A stretch of DNA of 17,206 nucleotides, taken from the NCBI RefSeq assembly GCF_002364335.1, contig NZ_DEXW01000026.1, positions 53,209 to 70,414 on the forward strand, given 5' to 3'. Made by a program: the position numbers and the translations under genes. How positions within the stretch are numbered: position 1 is the stretch's first letter; the number at the start of each line of letters is the position of its first letter. The notes beneath the pieces are model-generated. The model was not told where the DNA came from. It was given only the letters and a program-made list of their open reading frames with translations, and ran no database searches. Origin of the DNA: Winogradskyella sp. UBA3174. GTDB taxonomy: Bacteria > Bacteroidota > Bacteroidia > Flavobacteriales > Flavobacteriaceae. Below are positions 8,449 through 15,798 of the stretch, one piece after another.

Positions 8449-9354
8449 ATGAAAAAAATCTCTATTATAGCGGTTCTACTTCTTGCGTTACAGATGCATG
8501 GACAACAAGACCCTCAGTACACTCAGTACATGTATAATATGAATATCATCAACCCAGCCTATGCTGGTTCTAGAGAAGGGTTATCTTTTGGCCTTCTCTA
8601 TAGAAACCAATGGACAGGAATTGAAGGTAATCCAGAAACAGGTACATTTTTCGGTCACACACCAATTGGAAACAATTTAGGCGTGGGACTATCCTTAATA
8701 TCTGATCGCTTAGGACCAGTTAAAGAAACTAATGTCTTTGCTGATATTTCCTATACGCTGAAATTAGGTGGTGAGCATCGCTTAGCTTTTGGTGTAAAAG
8801 TTGGTGCTACATTTCATGATATTGGTTTAGTAGATTTAGATGTAATTGATGAAACCGATCCTTTCTTTGGTAACGACATAAATAGCACAACACCTAATAT
8901 GGGTGCAGGTGTGTTTTACTATACTAATAAATACTATGTCTCGTTGTCTGTACCAAATATGCTGTCTTCAGTACATCTTGATACTAACGGAAATAAGATA
9001 GGATCAGAAACACAACACTACTTTCTAACAGGTGGTTATGTGTTTGATTTATCACCCAATACAGAACTTAAACCATCAGTTATGGTTAAATCTGCATTTA
9101 ATGCACCAACGTCATTGGATGTTAATTTAAATGCAAGGTTTTTCAAAAAATTTGAAGTTGGCGTCTCTTACAGATCAGACGATTCATTCTCGGGTTTAGT
9201 GAATTTTGCTATATCACCAGGAGTAAGAATTGGGTATGCGTATGACGCAATAACATCAGGTATTAGAGATTTTGCACCTGCGTCTCATGAGGTATTTTTA
9301 TTATTCGACCTTAATTTTCCGAAACGCGTTTCTCGTTCACCTAGATACTTTTAA
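8449..9354 (+). CDS. PorP/SprF family T9SS outer-membrane protein
   Basis: This 301-residue protein has a signal peptide (MKKISIIAVLLLALQMHG, then QQ) followed by the family hallmark DPQYTQYMYNMNIINPAYAG (21-40). The rest is a run of amphipathic beta strands (for example YRNQWTGIEG, LGVGLSLISDRLGP, VRIGYAYD) fitting an outer-membrane beta-barrel of usual family length. In F. johnsoniae, SprF is needed for secretion or surface attachment of SprB, and type B substrates are commonly encoded next to a dedicated PorP/SprF partner. Here the gene starts 29 bases after the stop of a type B substrate gene, so I infer that it is the specific partner of that protein. I leave out a gene symbol because it is one of many paralogues and need not be the SprF orthologue. 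No internal promoter or terminator is evident upstream. Confidence 0.93.
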   Translation: MKKISIIAVLLLALQMHGQQDPQYTQYMYNMNIINPAYAGSREGLSFGLLYRNQWTGIEGNPETGTFFGHTPIGNNLGVGLSLISDRLGPVKETNVFADISYTLKLGGEHRLAFGVKVGATFHDIGLVDLDVIDETDPFFGNDINSTTPNMGAGVFYYTNKYYVSLSVPNMLSSVHLDTNGNKIGSETQHYFLTGGYVFDLSPNTELKPSVMVKSAFNAPTSLDVNLNARFFKKFEVGVSYRSDDSFSGLVNFAISPGVRIGYAYDAITSGIRDFAPASHEVFLLFDLNFPKRVSRSPRYF

Positions 9355-9375
9355 TCTGATAAGCTAAACACTATT

Positions 9376-11286
9376 ATGAAAAACTTAAAAACATTATTAT
9401 TAATTACGTTGATGAGTAGTTTATGCTTAACTGCTCAAAATAACGACACAAAAAAAGCAGATAAACAATTTACTAGATACGAGTTTGTAAAAGCAGCTGA
9501 AAGCTATAAAAAGCTTGTAGAAAAAGGCAAGGCTGATACTTATGTATATGGTCAATTAGCAGAAAGCTATTACAATATTTTTAATACCGTAGAGGCTGAG
9601 CGTTACTATGCAAAAGCTTTAGAATCATCTACTAATCCAGAGATGATTTACAAGTATTCGCAGATGCTAAAGGCTAATGGGAAATACGAAGAGTCTAATG
9701 CACAGATGGATAAGTTTGCTTCTATGCGTCCGTCTGATGATAGAGCTACAGCTTTTAGAAACAATCCAAATTATCTTCCTAAAATTTTAGAACAAGGGAA
9801 AAAGTTTAATCTGCAAAATACAGACTTTAATTCTGAGCAATCAGATTTTGGAGGTATTATGAATGATGGTAAACTGTACATCACATCTGGACGTAATAAC
9901 AGCCGTAAAACATATGGTTGGAATCAGGAACCTTTCTTAGATATTTACGAAATATCTAAAAATTCTGATGGTTCATTCCAAGCTGCAAGCTTAATGAATG
10001 ATAAAATAAATACTAAATTTCACGAAGGTTTGGTCTCATTCACACCAAATGGAGAAACTATGTATTTTTCTAGAGAAAGTTATTTTGAAAAAGTTTTTCA
10101 AAAAGATTCTTTGTCTAAAACACGTTACAGCCAACTTTACTTATTTAAAGCAACAAAACTAGGCAACGATTGGGATACTGTTGAGAGCTTAAAACTAAAT
10201 AGTGAAAACTATTCTGTAAAAAACCCAGCTGTAAGCGCAGATGGTAAAACGCTTTTCTTTGCCTCTGATATGCCTGGTGGTTTCGGTTTATATGATATTT
10301 ACAAAGCGCCTATCAATGCAGACGGATCTCTGGGTGAACCCACCAATATGGGACAAAAAGTAAATACCGAAGGTCAAGAAATGTTTCCGTATGTAAGTAG
10401 TAATAATAACTTGTATTTTTCATCTAACGGTCATTTAGGCTTAGGTGGAATGGATGTATTCTACACCAAAGAAATTGACGGTAAACTAGCACCTATTAGA
10501 AATGTTGGTATTCCTATTAATAGTAACGGAGATGATTTTGCTTTTACAATAGATGAAGAAGCAGAAGAAGGTTTTGTCTCTTCTAATAGAGATGGTGGCA
10601 AAGGTAGTGACGATGTTTACGCCTTTAAAAAATTACAACCATTATGTGATGTCTTAATTACAGCTACTGTATTAGATGATAAAACTAGAGCTCCTTTAAG
10701 TGGTGCATCTGTATCTTTATATGATACAGAAGGCAATAAAATTGTTTCTAAAACAAGTAATGCTGAAGGTGTAGCTGAATTTATAGTAGAGTGTGAAACA
10801 GACTCAGAATTAGAAGTTACTATAAATGGCTATGACAGTAAAAAAGTTACAGTTGATGGAACAAATGAAGAAGAGCTTGCCGTACAAATTAGCTTAGATC
10901 CTATTGAAAAAATTATCGTTGCTGATAAAATTGAGTTAGATCCTATCTACTTTGATTTTGACAAATCTAATATCACAGCGCAAGCTGCTTTTGAATTGGA
11001 TAAACTTGTTCAGATTATGACTAAATATCCAAACATGGTTATTAACGCGACGTCTCATACAGATTTTAGAGGTCCAGATTCATACAATACAATATTGTCA
11101 GAACGTAGAGCAAAAAGTACTGCACAATATGTAATATCTAAAGGTGTTGACGAGTCTCGCATTTCTGCAACAGGTAAAGGTGAAACTGAACCTAAGGTTA
11201 ATTGTGGAGGTAAATGTACTAAAGAAGAGCATGCTACGAATAGACGTTCTGAGTTTATCATTACTAGTGGTGGACCAGGGGCTTAA
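9376..11286 (+). CDS. OmpA family protein with TPR, PD40 propeller and carboxypeptidase-regulatory-like domains
   Basis: This 636-residue protein starts with a Sec signal peptide (cleavage likely after LTA at 20; no lipobox). Regions in order are: TPR-like helices (about 30-117); a PD40/WD40-like beta-propeller (about 160-418, with repeated SxDGKTLFFASD, NNLYFSSNGHLGLGGMDVF and GFVSSNRDGGKGSDDVY blades); a carboxypeptidase regulatory-like beta domain (about 424-510); and an OmpA-like peptidoglycan-binding domain (about 521-632). The last has FDFDKS, HTDFRG (D562) and NxxLSxxRA (N571, R578), which bind diaminopimelate in the family. The insert CGGKCTKEEHATNRRSEF is typical of Bacteroidota members. 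The architecture resembles PorE-like periplasmic proteins that tether T9SS parts to the cell wall. It lies 21 bases after the porP/sprF gene and ends the operon, so I infer it couples that barrel to peptidoglycan. Confidence 0.93.
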   Translation: MKNLKTLLLITLMSSLCLTAQNNDTKKADKQFTRYEFVKAAESYKKLVEKGKADTYVYGQLAESYYNIFNTVEAERYYAKALESSTNPEMIYKYSQMLKANGKYEESNAQMDKFASMRPSDDRATAFRNNPNYLPKILEQGKKFNLQNTDFNSEQSDFGGIMNDGKLYITSGRNNSRKTYGWNQEPFLDIYEISKNSDGSFQAASLMNDKINTKFHEGLVSFTPNGETMYFSRESYFEKVFQKDSLSKTRYSQLYLFKATKLGNDWDTVESLKLNSENYSVKNPAVSADGKTLFFASDMPGGFGLYDIYKAPINADGSLGEPTNMGQKVNTEGQEMFPYVSSNNNLYFSSNGHLGLGGMDVFYTKEIDGKLAPIRNVGIPINSNGDDFAFTIDEEAEEGFVSSNRDGGKGSDDVYAFKKLQPLCDVLITATVLDDKTRAPLSGASVSLYDTEGNKIVSKTSNAEGVAEFIVECETDSELEVTINGYDSKKVTVDGTNEEELAVQISLDPIEKIIVADKIELDPIYFDFDKSNITAQAAFELDKLVQIMTKYPNMVINATSHTDFRGPDSYNTILSERRAKSTAQYVISKGVDESRISATGKGETEPKVNCGGKCTKEEHATNRRSEFIITSGGPGA

Positions 11287-11308
11287 AAAGCAAAATTTAT
11301 AAAACATT

Positions 11309-11339
11309 AAAAAGGCTCTGAAAATTCAGAGCCTTTTTT
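11309..11339. terminator. Intrinsic terminator of the adhesin operon, usable on both strands
   Basis: AAAGGCTCTG (11311-11320) pairs with CAGAGCCTTT (11327-11336) around the loop AAAATT, followed by a T-run at 11334-11339. On the minus strand the A-run at 11309-11313 supplies a U-tract, so it can also stop the convergent CYTH gene. It starts 22 bases after the stop of the OmpA gene. Confidence 0.9.
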
Positions 11340-11368
11340 GTTATCTACAAAAAAAAATTAAAATAGTA

Positions 11369-11839
11369 TTACTTCCAAAGTGTATATGGTAATTTGCTTA
11401 ATTGCGAGTTGTAATATTTTACGTCTCCGGTTACCTCTTTACCTAACCAATTTGGTTTTATAAAATTTTCATTTTCAGATTTTAACTCAACTTCTGCTAT
11501 AACTAAACCTTCATTTTCAATAAAAAACTCGTCAACTTCAAAAATATGGTTTCCTGATTTTACTTCGTAACGAATTTTGTCAATAATTCCCAATTCGCAA
11601 AGTTCTAATAAAAACTCTGCTTCTATTCTAGGGATCTCTTTTTCCCATTCAAAACGAGACAAACCGTTTTTTGTAGATTTCCCTTTTATAGTTAAATAAC
11701 CTATGTCTTTTATCAATCTAACCCTTACTGTTCTTTCTGCATCACTATTTAAAAATCCTTGCTTTATAGTATAGCTGTTAAAAGCTTCCGTTTTAAAAAC
11801 ATTTGATGTGACTAAAAATTTACGTTCTATTTCTATCAT
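11369..11839 (-). CDS. CYTH domain protein, probable triphosphate tunnel metalloenzyme
   Basis: This 156-residue protein begins MIEIERKFLV, the ExExK signature (E3, E5, K7) of CYTH / triphosphate tunnel enzymes. Other charged tunnel residues follow in the family order: R39 and R41 (VRVR), K52 and K54 (TIKGK), E64/E66/E68, R90 (KIRYEV), D103 (EVDEF) and E116/E118 (AEVELK). The tail LGKEVTGDVKYYNSQL is also typical. Length matches single-domain bacterial members, some of which hydrolyse inorganic triphosphate in a metal-dependent way; others act as adenylate cyclase or thiamine triphosphatase. Inorganic triphosphatase is the likeliest activity, by inference only. No signal peptide is present, so it should be cytoplasmic. 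It is divergent from dinB across 39 bases and convergent with the adhesin operon. Its promoter candidate is TTG at 11897-11895, then 20 bases, then TAAATTTA. Confidence 0.9.
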   Translation of the reverse strand: MIEIERKFLVTSNVFKTEAFNSYTIKQGFLNSDAERTVRVRLIKDIGYLTIKGKSTKNGLSRFEWEKEIPRIEAEFLLELCELGIIDKIRYEVKSGNHIFEVDEFFIENEGLVIAEVELKSENENFIKPNWLGKEVTGDVKYYNSQLSKLPYTLWK

Positions 11840-11852
11840 GAAAAACCTAAAA

Positions 11853-11867
11853 AGGCATTTAATGCCT
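11853..11867. promoter_or_regulatory. Inverted repeat (possible operator) between CYTH gene and dinB
   Basis: AGGCATT-T-AATGCCT is a perfect 7+1+7 dyad in the 39-bp divergent spacer. It overlaps the predicted transcript start of the CYTH gene and abuts the TAAATTTA box. It could be a repressor site or form a hairpin in the CYTH leader. It does not resemble a LexA box that I know. Confidence 0.4.
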
Positions 11868-11897
11868 AAATTTACAGCATGCTTAACGATTTACCAA
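11867..11897 (-). promoter_or_regulatory. Candidate CYTH promoter with palindromic -7 box
   Basis: On the minus strand TTG (11897-11895) and TAAATTTA (11874-11867) are 20 bases apart, matching the Bacteroidota promoter form with one mismatch in the -7 box. TAAATTTA is its own reverse complement, so the same box also points toward dinB, whose ATG begins only four bases after it. I see no TTG at the right distance on the dinB side. The -33 element lies inside the first codons of dinB. Confidence 0.42.
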
Positions 11898-12988
11898 TAA
11901 GAAAGATAATTCATGTAGATATGGATGCATTTTATGCATCCATAGCACAAAAGGATAATCCTGAGCTTAGAGGTAAAGCTATAGCTGTTGGTGGTGGCGG
12001 AACACGTGGAGTTGTAAGTGCAGCAAGTTACGAAGCTCGAAAATTTGGCGTAAAAAGTGCTATGTCTGGTCGCTTAGCGATAAAACTTTGCCCAGAACTC
12101 ATCTTTGTGAAGACAGATTTTAATCGTTATAAAGAAATTTCAAACCGAATAAGAAAGGTTTTTCATGATTATACCGATTTAGTTGAGCCTTTGTCTTTAG
12201 ACGAAGCTTACTTAGATGTAACAGAAAACAAAATAGGATTACCTAGTGCAACTTTACTAGCTCAAAAGATAAGACAGCAAATTTATGACGAAGTAGGCTT
12301 AACAGCGTCTGCAGGTATCTCTATTAATAAGTTTATAGCTAAAGTTGCAAGTGATTATAATAAACCTAATGGACAAAAAACTGTAAACCCTGAAGATGTG
12401 CTTCAGTTTTTAGAAGATTTAGATATTCGTAAGTTTTATGGTGTAGGTAAAGTCACTGCTGATAAAATGTATCAAAAAGGGATTTTTACTGGTAAAGATT
12501 TAAAGTTGAAAAGCTTTGAATACCTAAATGAACACTTCGGAAAATCAGGACGCTACTACTACGACGTAGTAAGAGGTATACACAATAGCGAAGTAAAACC
12601 TAATCGTATTAGAAAATCTTTAGCTGCAGAACGTACTTTTAGTAAAAATTTATCTTCCGAAATTTTTATGCTAGAAAAACTAGAGCATATTGCAGAAGAA
12701 GTCTCAAAGCGATTACATAACAGTAAAGTTTCAGGAAAAACAATAACACTCAAAATAAAATACAGCGACTTTACATTACAAACAAGAAGTAAAACATTAC
12801 CTTATTACGTGAGTGAAAAAGCCATAATTCTTGAAACAGCAAAAGATCTTCTCTACCAAGACAAACTAGATAATTCAGTGCGTCTTTTAGGTATTTCTTT
12901 ATCAAATTTGAATACCAAAGTTGCAAAACCTAAGTCTTCAGAAATAGAAAAAAAATCTTTTAGTGTACAGTTGAAGTTTGCCTTTTAA
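11879..12988 (+). CDS. dinB: DNA polymerase IV (Y-family translesion polymerase)
   Basis: DinB copies past damaged template bases with low fidelity. The 369-residue protein shows HVDMDAFYAS (12-21, metal ligand D14, steric gate at Y19 in place of the E. coli Phe), the palm motif SLDEAYLDV (106-114, D108 and E109), SAGISINKFIAKVASDYNKPNG (thumb side, about 144-165), a helix-hairpin-helix region FYGVGKVTADKMYQKGI and the little-finger domain to the end. The last residues include QLKFAF, which resembles a beta-clamp-binding motif. Length is normal for DinB. ATG at 11879 is preferred because it begins directly before the conserved IRKIIHVDMDAF block. No SOS box is visible upstream. The gene is convergent with pyk, with only five bases between stops. 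Confidence 0.96.
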   Translation: MLNDLPIRKIIHVDMDAFYASIAQKDNPELRGKAIAVGGGGTRGVVSAASYEARKFGVKSAMSGRLAIKLCPELIFVKTDFNRYKEISNRIRKVFHDYTDLVEPLSLDEAYLDVTENKIGLPSATLLAQKIRQQIYDEVGLTASAGISINKFIAKVASDYNKPNGQKTVNPEDVLQFLEDLDIRKFYGVGKVTADKMYQKGIFTGKDLKLKSFEYLNEHFGKSGRYYYDVVRGIHNSEVKPNRIRKSLAAERTFSKNLSSEIFMLEKLEHIAEEVSKRLHNSKVSGKTITLKIKYSDFTLQTRSKTLPYYVSEKAIILETAKDLLYQDKLDNSVRLLGISLSNLNTKVAKPKSSEIEKKSFSVQLKFAF

Positions 12989-12993
12989 ATCTA

Positions 12994-14433
12994 CTAGAAA
13001 CTACAACTCTCAATCTCAGTAACTCGCAATGTATTCACCATACCTTTAGCTTGTATTGGCATTGCTGCTAAACTAATTAACATATCCCCAACTTCTAAAT
13101 AACCTTTTTTACAAGCAATTGTATTTACATCTTCAATAGTCTCATCTGTACTTACAAACTTGTCATAGTAGAATGCTTTAACTCCCCAAAGCAAACTCAA
13201 TTGTGTTAAAATACGCCTGTTAGATGTAAATACCAATATATGTGCCGAAGGTCTCCAAGCGGAAATCTGAAACGCTGTATAACCACTATTAGTTAATGTC
13301 GAAATTGCTTTTGCATTAATTTCGTTTGCCATATTAGCGGCATGATAACATATCGCTTTTGTTATGTAACGTTTTGTACGAATGTGAGGCGGTTTTTGTG
13401 GCACTTTAATTAATGGTGAATCTTCAACACTACGAATAATATTTGCCATCTGACGAATCACTTGTACAGGATATTGCCCAACTGAAGTTTCACCAGATAA
13501 CATTACAGCATCTGCACCATCCATAACTGAATTGGCAACATCATTAACTTCAGCTCTTGTTGGAGTTAAGCTTGTAATCATTGTTTCCATCATCTGTGTT
13601 GCAATAATTACAGGAATCCTCGCTTTTTTTGCTCTAAGTACTAATTGCTTCTGAATTAATGGAACTTCCTCTGCTGGGATTTCAACACCTAAATCACCAC
13701 GAGCTACCATTAAACCATCACAATAAGCTACAATCTTATCAATATTTTCGACCGCTTCTGGCTTTTCAATTTTAGCAATAATCGGAATCTTATGTTCGCT
13801 GTGCTCACTAATTAATTTTTCTAACTGCATTAAATCTTCAGCATGTCTTACAAAAGATAACGCCATCCAATCTACTTTTTGCCCTATAGCAAATATGGCA
13901 TCTTCAATATCTTTTTCTGTCAACGCAGGTTGAGAAATATTTGTATTAGGAAGATTTACACCCTTTTTAGATTTTAGTGGTCCACCCTGTATAACCTTAG
14001 CTTTTACCTCAGTCTTTCTATCCGTAGAGACGACTTCGAAAATTAACTTACCATCATCTAAAAGAATACGCTCTCCTGGATTAGCATCTTGTGGAAATTT
14101 ATCATAAGTCATGTAAACACGATCTTTAGTGCCTTCAAAACGTTCACCAGTTGCAAAAATAATTTCGTCCCCTGCATTTACAATAACTTCACCTTTCATC
14201 ATCCCTACGCGTAATTTAGGACCTTGTAAATCACCTAAGATAGAAGCGTTATATCCAAACTCTTCATTGAGTTCTCTAATCATTTTTATACGTTCCTCTA
14301 CGTCTTTGTAATCCGCATGCGAAAAGTTAATTCTAAATACATTACAGCCTTCATCTAACATGGCTTTTAAAACTGCCTTTGTGCTGGTTGCTGGGCCTAA
14401 TGTGGCTACTATTTTTGTTTTCTTGTTTGACAT
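12994..14433 (-). CDS. pyk: Pyruvate kinase
   Basis: Pyruvate kinase transfers phosphate from phosphoenolpyruvate to ADP in the last step of glycolysis. The protein is 479 residues from the ATG at 14431-14433. It shows KIVATLGPAT (7-16), FRINFSHA (33-40, phosphate and metal site), the small B domain after LGDLQGPKLRVG, the active-site block IPIIAKIEKPEAVENIDKI, MVARGDLGVEIP, and ATQMMETMITSLTPTRAEVNDVANSVMDGADAVMLSGETSVGQYP. The C-terminal allosteric domain ends at the stop, with no extra PEP-utiliser domain. A TTG immediately before the ATG would add a single residue, and the ATG is the natural start. It begins four bases after the stop of the IPExxxVDY gene, which suggests co-transcription and perhaps translational coupling. 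No terminator hairpin is visible between it and dinB. Confidence 0.97.
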   Translation of the reverse strand: MSNKKTKIVATLGPATSTKAVLKAMLDEGCNVFRINFSHADYKDVEERIKMIRELNEEFGYNASILGDLQGPKLRVGMMKGEVIVNAGDEIIFATGERFEGTKDRVYMTYDKFPQDANPGERILLDDGKLIFEVVSTDRKTEVKAKVIQGGPLKSKKGVNLPNTNISQPALTEKDIEDAIFAIGQKVDWMALSFVRHAEDLMQLEKLISEHSEHKIPIIAKIEKPEAVENIDKIVAYCDGLMVARGDLGVEIPAEEVPLIQKQLVLRAKKARIPVIIATQMMETMITSLTPTRAEVNDVANSVMDGADAVMLSGETSVGQYPVQVIRQMANIIRSVEDSPLIKVPQKPPHIRTKRYITKAICYHAANMANEINAKAISTLTNSGYTAFQISAWRPSAHILVFTSNRRILTQLSLLWGVKAFYYDKFVSTDETIEDVNTIACKKGYLEVGDMLISLAAMPIQAKGMVNTLRVTEIESCSF

Positions 14434-14437
14434 CAAC

Positions 14438-14917
14438 TCAAAAAATTAAATGGTCTTTGGATTTTATTTTTAACGGATTTACCGTATAACTTGTAATAAT
14501 CTGTGGAATGGACTGTAATGTATCTAGTATTAAATCTTCATTTACATTCTGAATTTCATTGGAGATTTTTATAAAAAAATCCACACGTTTTAATTCAGGA
14601 ATTAGATGAAATGTTTTTAGCGTTTTCTCACTATTTGTAAATAATGTTCCTGTACTGTAAAGGCTATCTTCTTCTTTTTTGCAAACGTTAGAAACTAAAT
14701 TCCAAGTTACATACTCAGCTTCATTATTCCATTCAAAAAAACTGTAAGAAGATGTTAAGTACTTAAAATCTAAATCATGCTCATTTCGAGTTAGATTTAA
14801 GTCTAAATTCTTATTAAGTAAATATGCTAAACGGTAATCTTCTAGTCGACAATGAAGAGCTATAAGCTTGTAAGCGTCATCAAAAAAATCATCTACCAAA
14901 AGTTTGTGTAAAGCCAT
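14438..14917 (-). CDS. IPExxxVDY family protein (function unknown)
   Basis: This 159-residue protein carries LIPELKRVDFFIKI with IPE at 106-108 and VDF at 112-114, the motif that names the IPExxxVDY family of Bacteroidota (here Phe replaces the final Tyr). The N-terminus (LVDDFFDDAYKLIALHCRLEDYRLAYLLNKNLDLNL) is a helical, acidic stretch also typical of the family. There is no signal peptide, membrane segment or known catalytic motif. It lies directly upstream of pyk with a four-base gap and downstream of rnc. I infer shared expression with pyk, but no biochemical link is established. Start at ATG 14915-14917; TATATTTA on the minus strand (14945-14938) is a weak -7 candidate. Confidence 0.85.
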   Translation of the reverse strand: MALHKLLVDDFFDDAYKLIALHCRLEDYRLAYLLNKNLDLNLTRNEHDLDFKYLTSSYSFFEWNNEAEYVTWNLVSNVCKKEEDSLYSTGTLFTNSEKTLKTFHLIPELKRVDFFIKISNEIQNVNEDLILDTLQSIPQIITSYTVNPLKIKSKDHLIF

Positions 14918-15050
14918 ACAGTCATAACCTTGATTGGTAAATATAGTATATAAAAAGCTTAGTTATATTAACTTTTGGTTAATCTTAACCCATAAAGCTT
15001 ACGAAAACGATATAGTTTTAAGAGTTTTGCAACTAAGAAGGTTAATAGAC
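14918..15050. other. rnc / IPExxxVDY intergenic region with dyad and repeats
   Basis: This 133-bp AT-rich gap separates two same-strand genes that are otherwise part of a tightly spaced run. It contains the perfect dyad GGTTAA-TC-TTAACC (14977-14990) and two copies of AAGCTT in similar flanks (14955-14960 and 14995-15000). The dyad has no T-run on the minus strand, so it does not look like an intrinsic terminator of rnc. A weak -7 box (TATATTTA, minus strand 14945-14938) suggests a separate promoter for the IPExxxVDY-pyk pair. No small gene is convincing here. Confidence 0.45.
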
Positions 15051-15791
15051 TTAAATAAGTTTAGTAATTTGCTTTTGAAAAGCGAAAAAAGCACGTTTAG
15101 AAGCTTTTTCTTCGGCTTTCTTTTTTGAAGTTGCTCTAGCTTTAGATACTACCTTATCATTAATACTTAGCTTTACCGAAAAATGTTTTAATTCATCATT
15201 CCCTGTATCTTCATAGACATTGTAATTAAACGTATTCTTTTCTTTTTGGCACCATTCTATAAGTAGACTCTTATAGCTAATAACCTTACCTTCTAGAGTT
15301 TCTATATCTACGTATGGCTTTATAACTCTATTATAAATAAATTTTTCACAAAACTTATAACCTCTGTCTAAGTAAATAGCGCCTACTAAAGCTTCGAATA
15401 AATTACCATGTATATTATCACCAAAGTTAGATTTAGGTATTCTGCTTTTTACTAGAAGTATTAAACCTAGATCTTTACCAAGCTCATTAAGATGCTCTCT
15501 ACTCACCACTTTAGAACGCATCTTTGTTAGATAGCCTTCATCCCCATGTGGTACTTTCTCAAATAAATAAAATGCAATAACAGAACTTAACATCGCATCA
15601 CCTACAAACTCTAAACGTTCGTAATTAATTGGGTTGCCTTTTTTATCCCTAATATTCATTGAGCGATGTGTAAAGGCTTTTACGTAAAGTAAATTAGACT
15701 TTGGTTTAAAACCAAGAATATCTATAAGTTGTAAAAAAAAATTCCCGTCTTCTTTAGAGCGGGAATTTAGTATGTTACGAATGAAGTTCAT
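15051..15791 (-). CDS. rnc: Ribonuclease III
   Basis: RNase III cleaves double-stranded RNA, for example in rRNA maturation. The 246-residue protein has the signature NYERLEFVGDAML (56-68) with E58, E61 and D65 at the metal-binding positions, and GNLFEALVGAIYLDRG (129-144). There E133 matches the essential E. coli E117, while N130 stands where E. coli has D114. A double-stranded RNA-binding domain follows (about 173-240: SYKSLLIEWCQ, FSVKLSINDKVVSKARATSKKKAEEKASKRA). Length is normal. The start ATG (15789-15791) is seven bases after the fabF stop, so the two genes are probably co-transcribed in the order acpP, fabF, rnc. Confidence 0.96.
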   Translation of the reverse strand: MNFIRNILNSRSKEDGNFFLQLIDILGFKPKSNLLYVKAFTHRSMNIRDKKGNPINYERLEFVGDAMLSSVIAFYLFEKVPHGDEGYLTKMRSKVVSREHLNELGKDLGLILLVKSRIPKSNFGDNIHGNLFEALVGAIYLDRGYKFCEKFIYNRVIKPYVDIETLEGKVISYKSLLIEWCQKEKNTFNYNVYEDTGNDELKHFSVKLSINDKVVSKARATSKKKAEEKASKRAFFAFQKQITKLI

Positions 15792-15798
15792 TCGGGAC

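Noticed and set aside
11055..11307. Two overlapping minus-strand open frames over the OmpA domain
   Set aside because: The plus strand here encodes clear OmpA motifs; the reverse frames are low-complexity and overlap each other, as shadows do.
11853..11867. Dyad upstream of dinB as an SOS (LexA) box
   Set aside because: The sequence does not resemble LexA sites I know, and it lies nearer the CYTH transcript start than an expected dinB operator. Kept only as an unassigned dyad.
14934..15128. Plus-strand 64-residue frame across the rnc / IPExxxVDY gap
   Set aside because: Half of it is antisense to the end of rnc, it has no family resemblance, and its start has no supporting signal.
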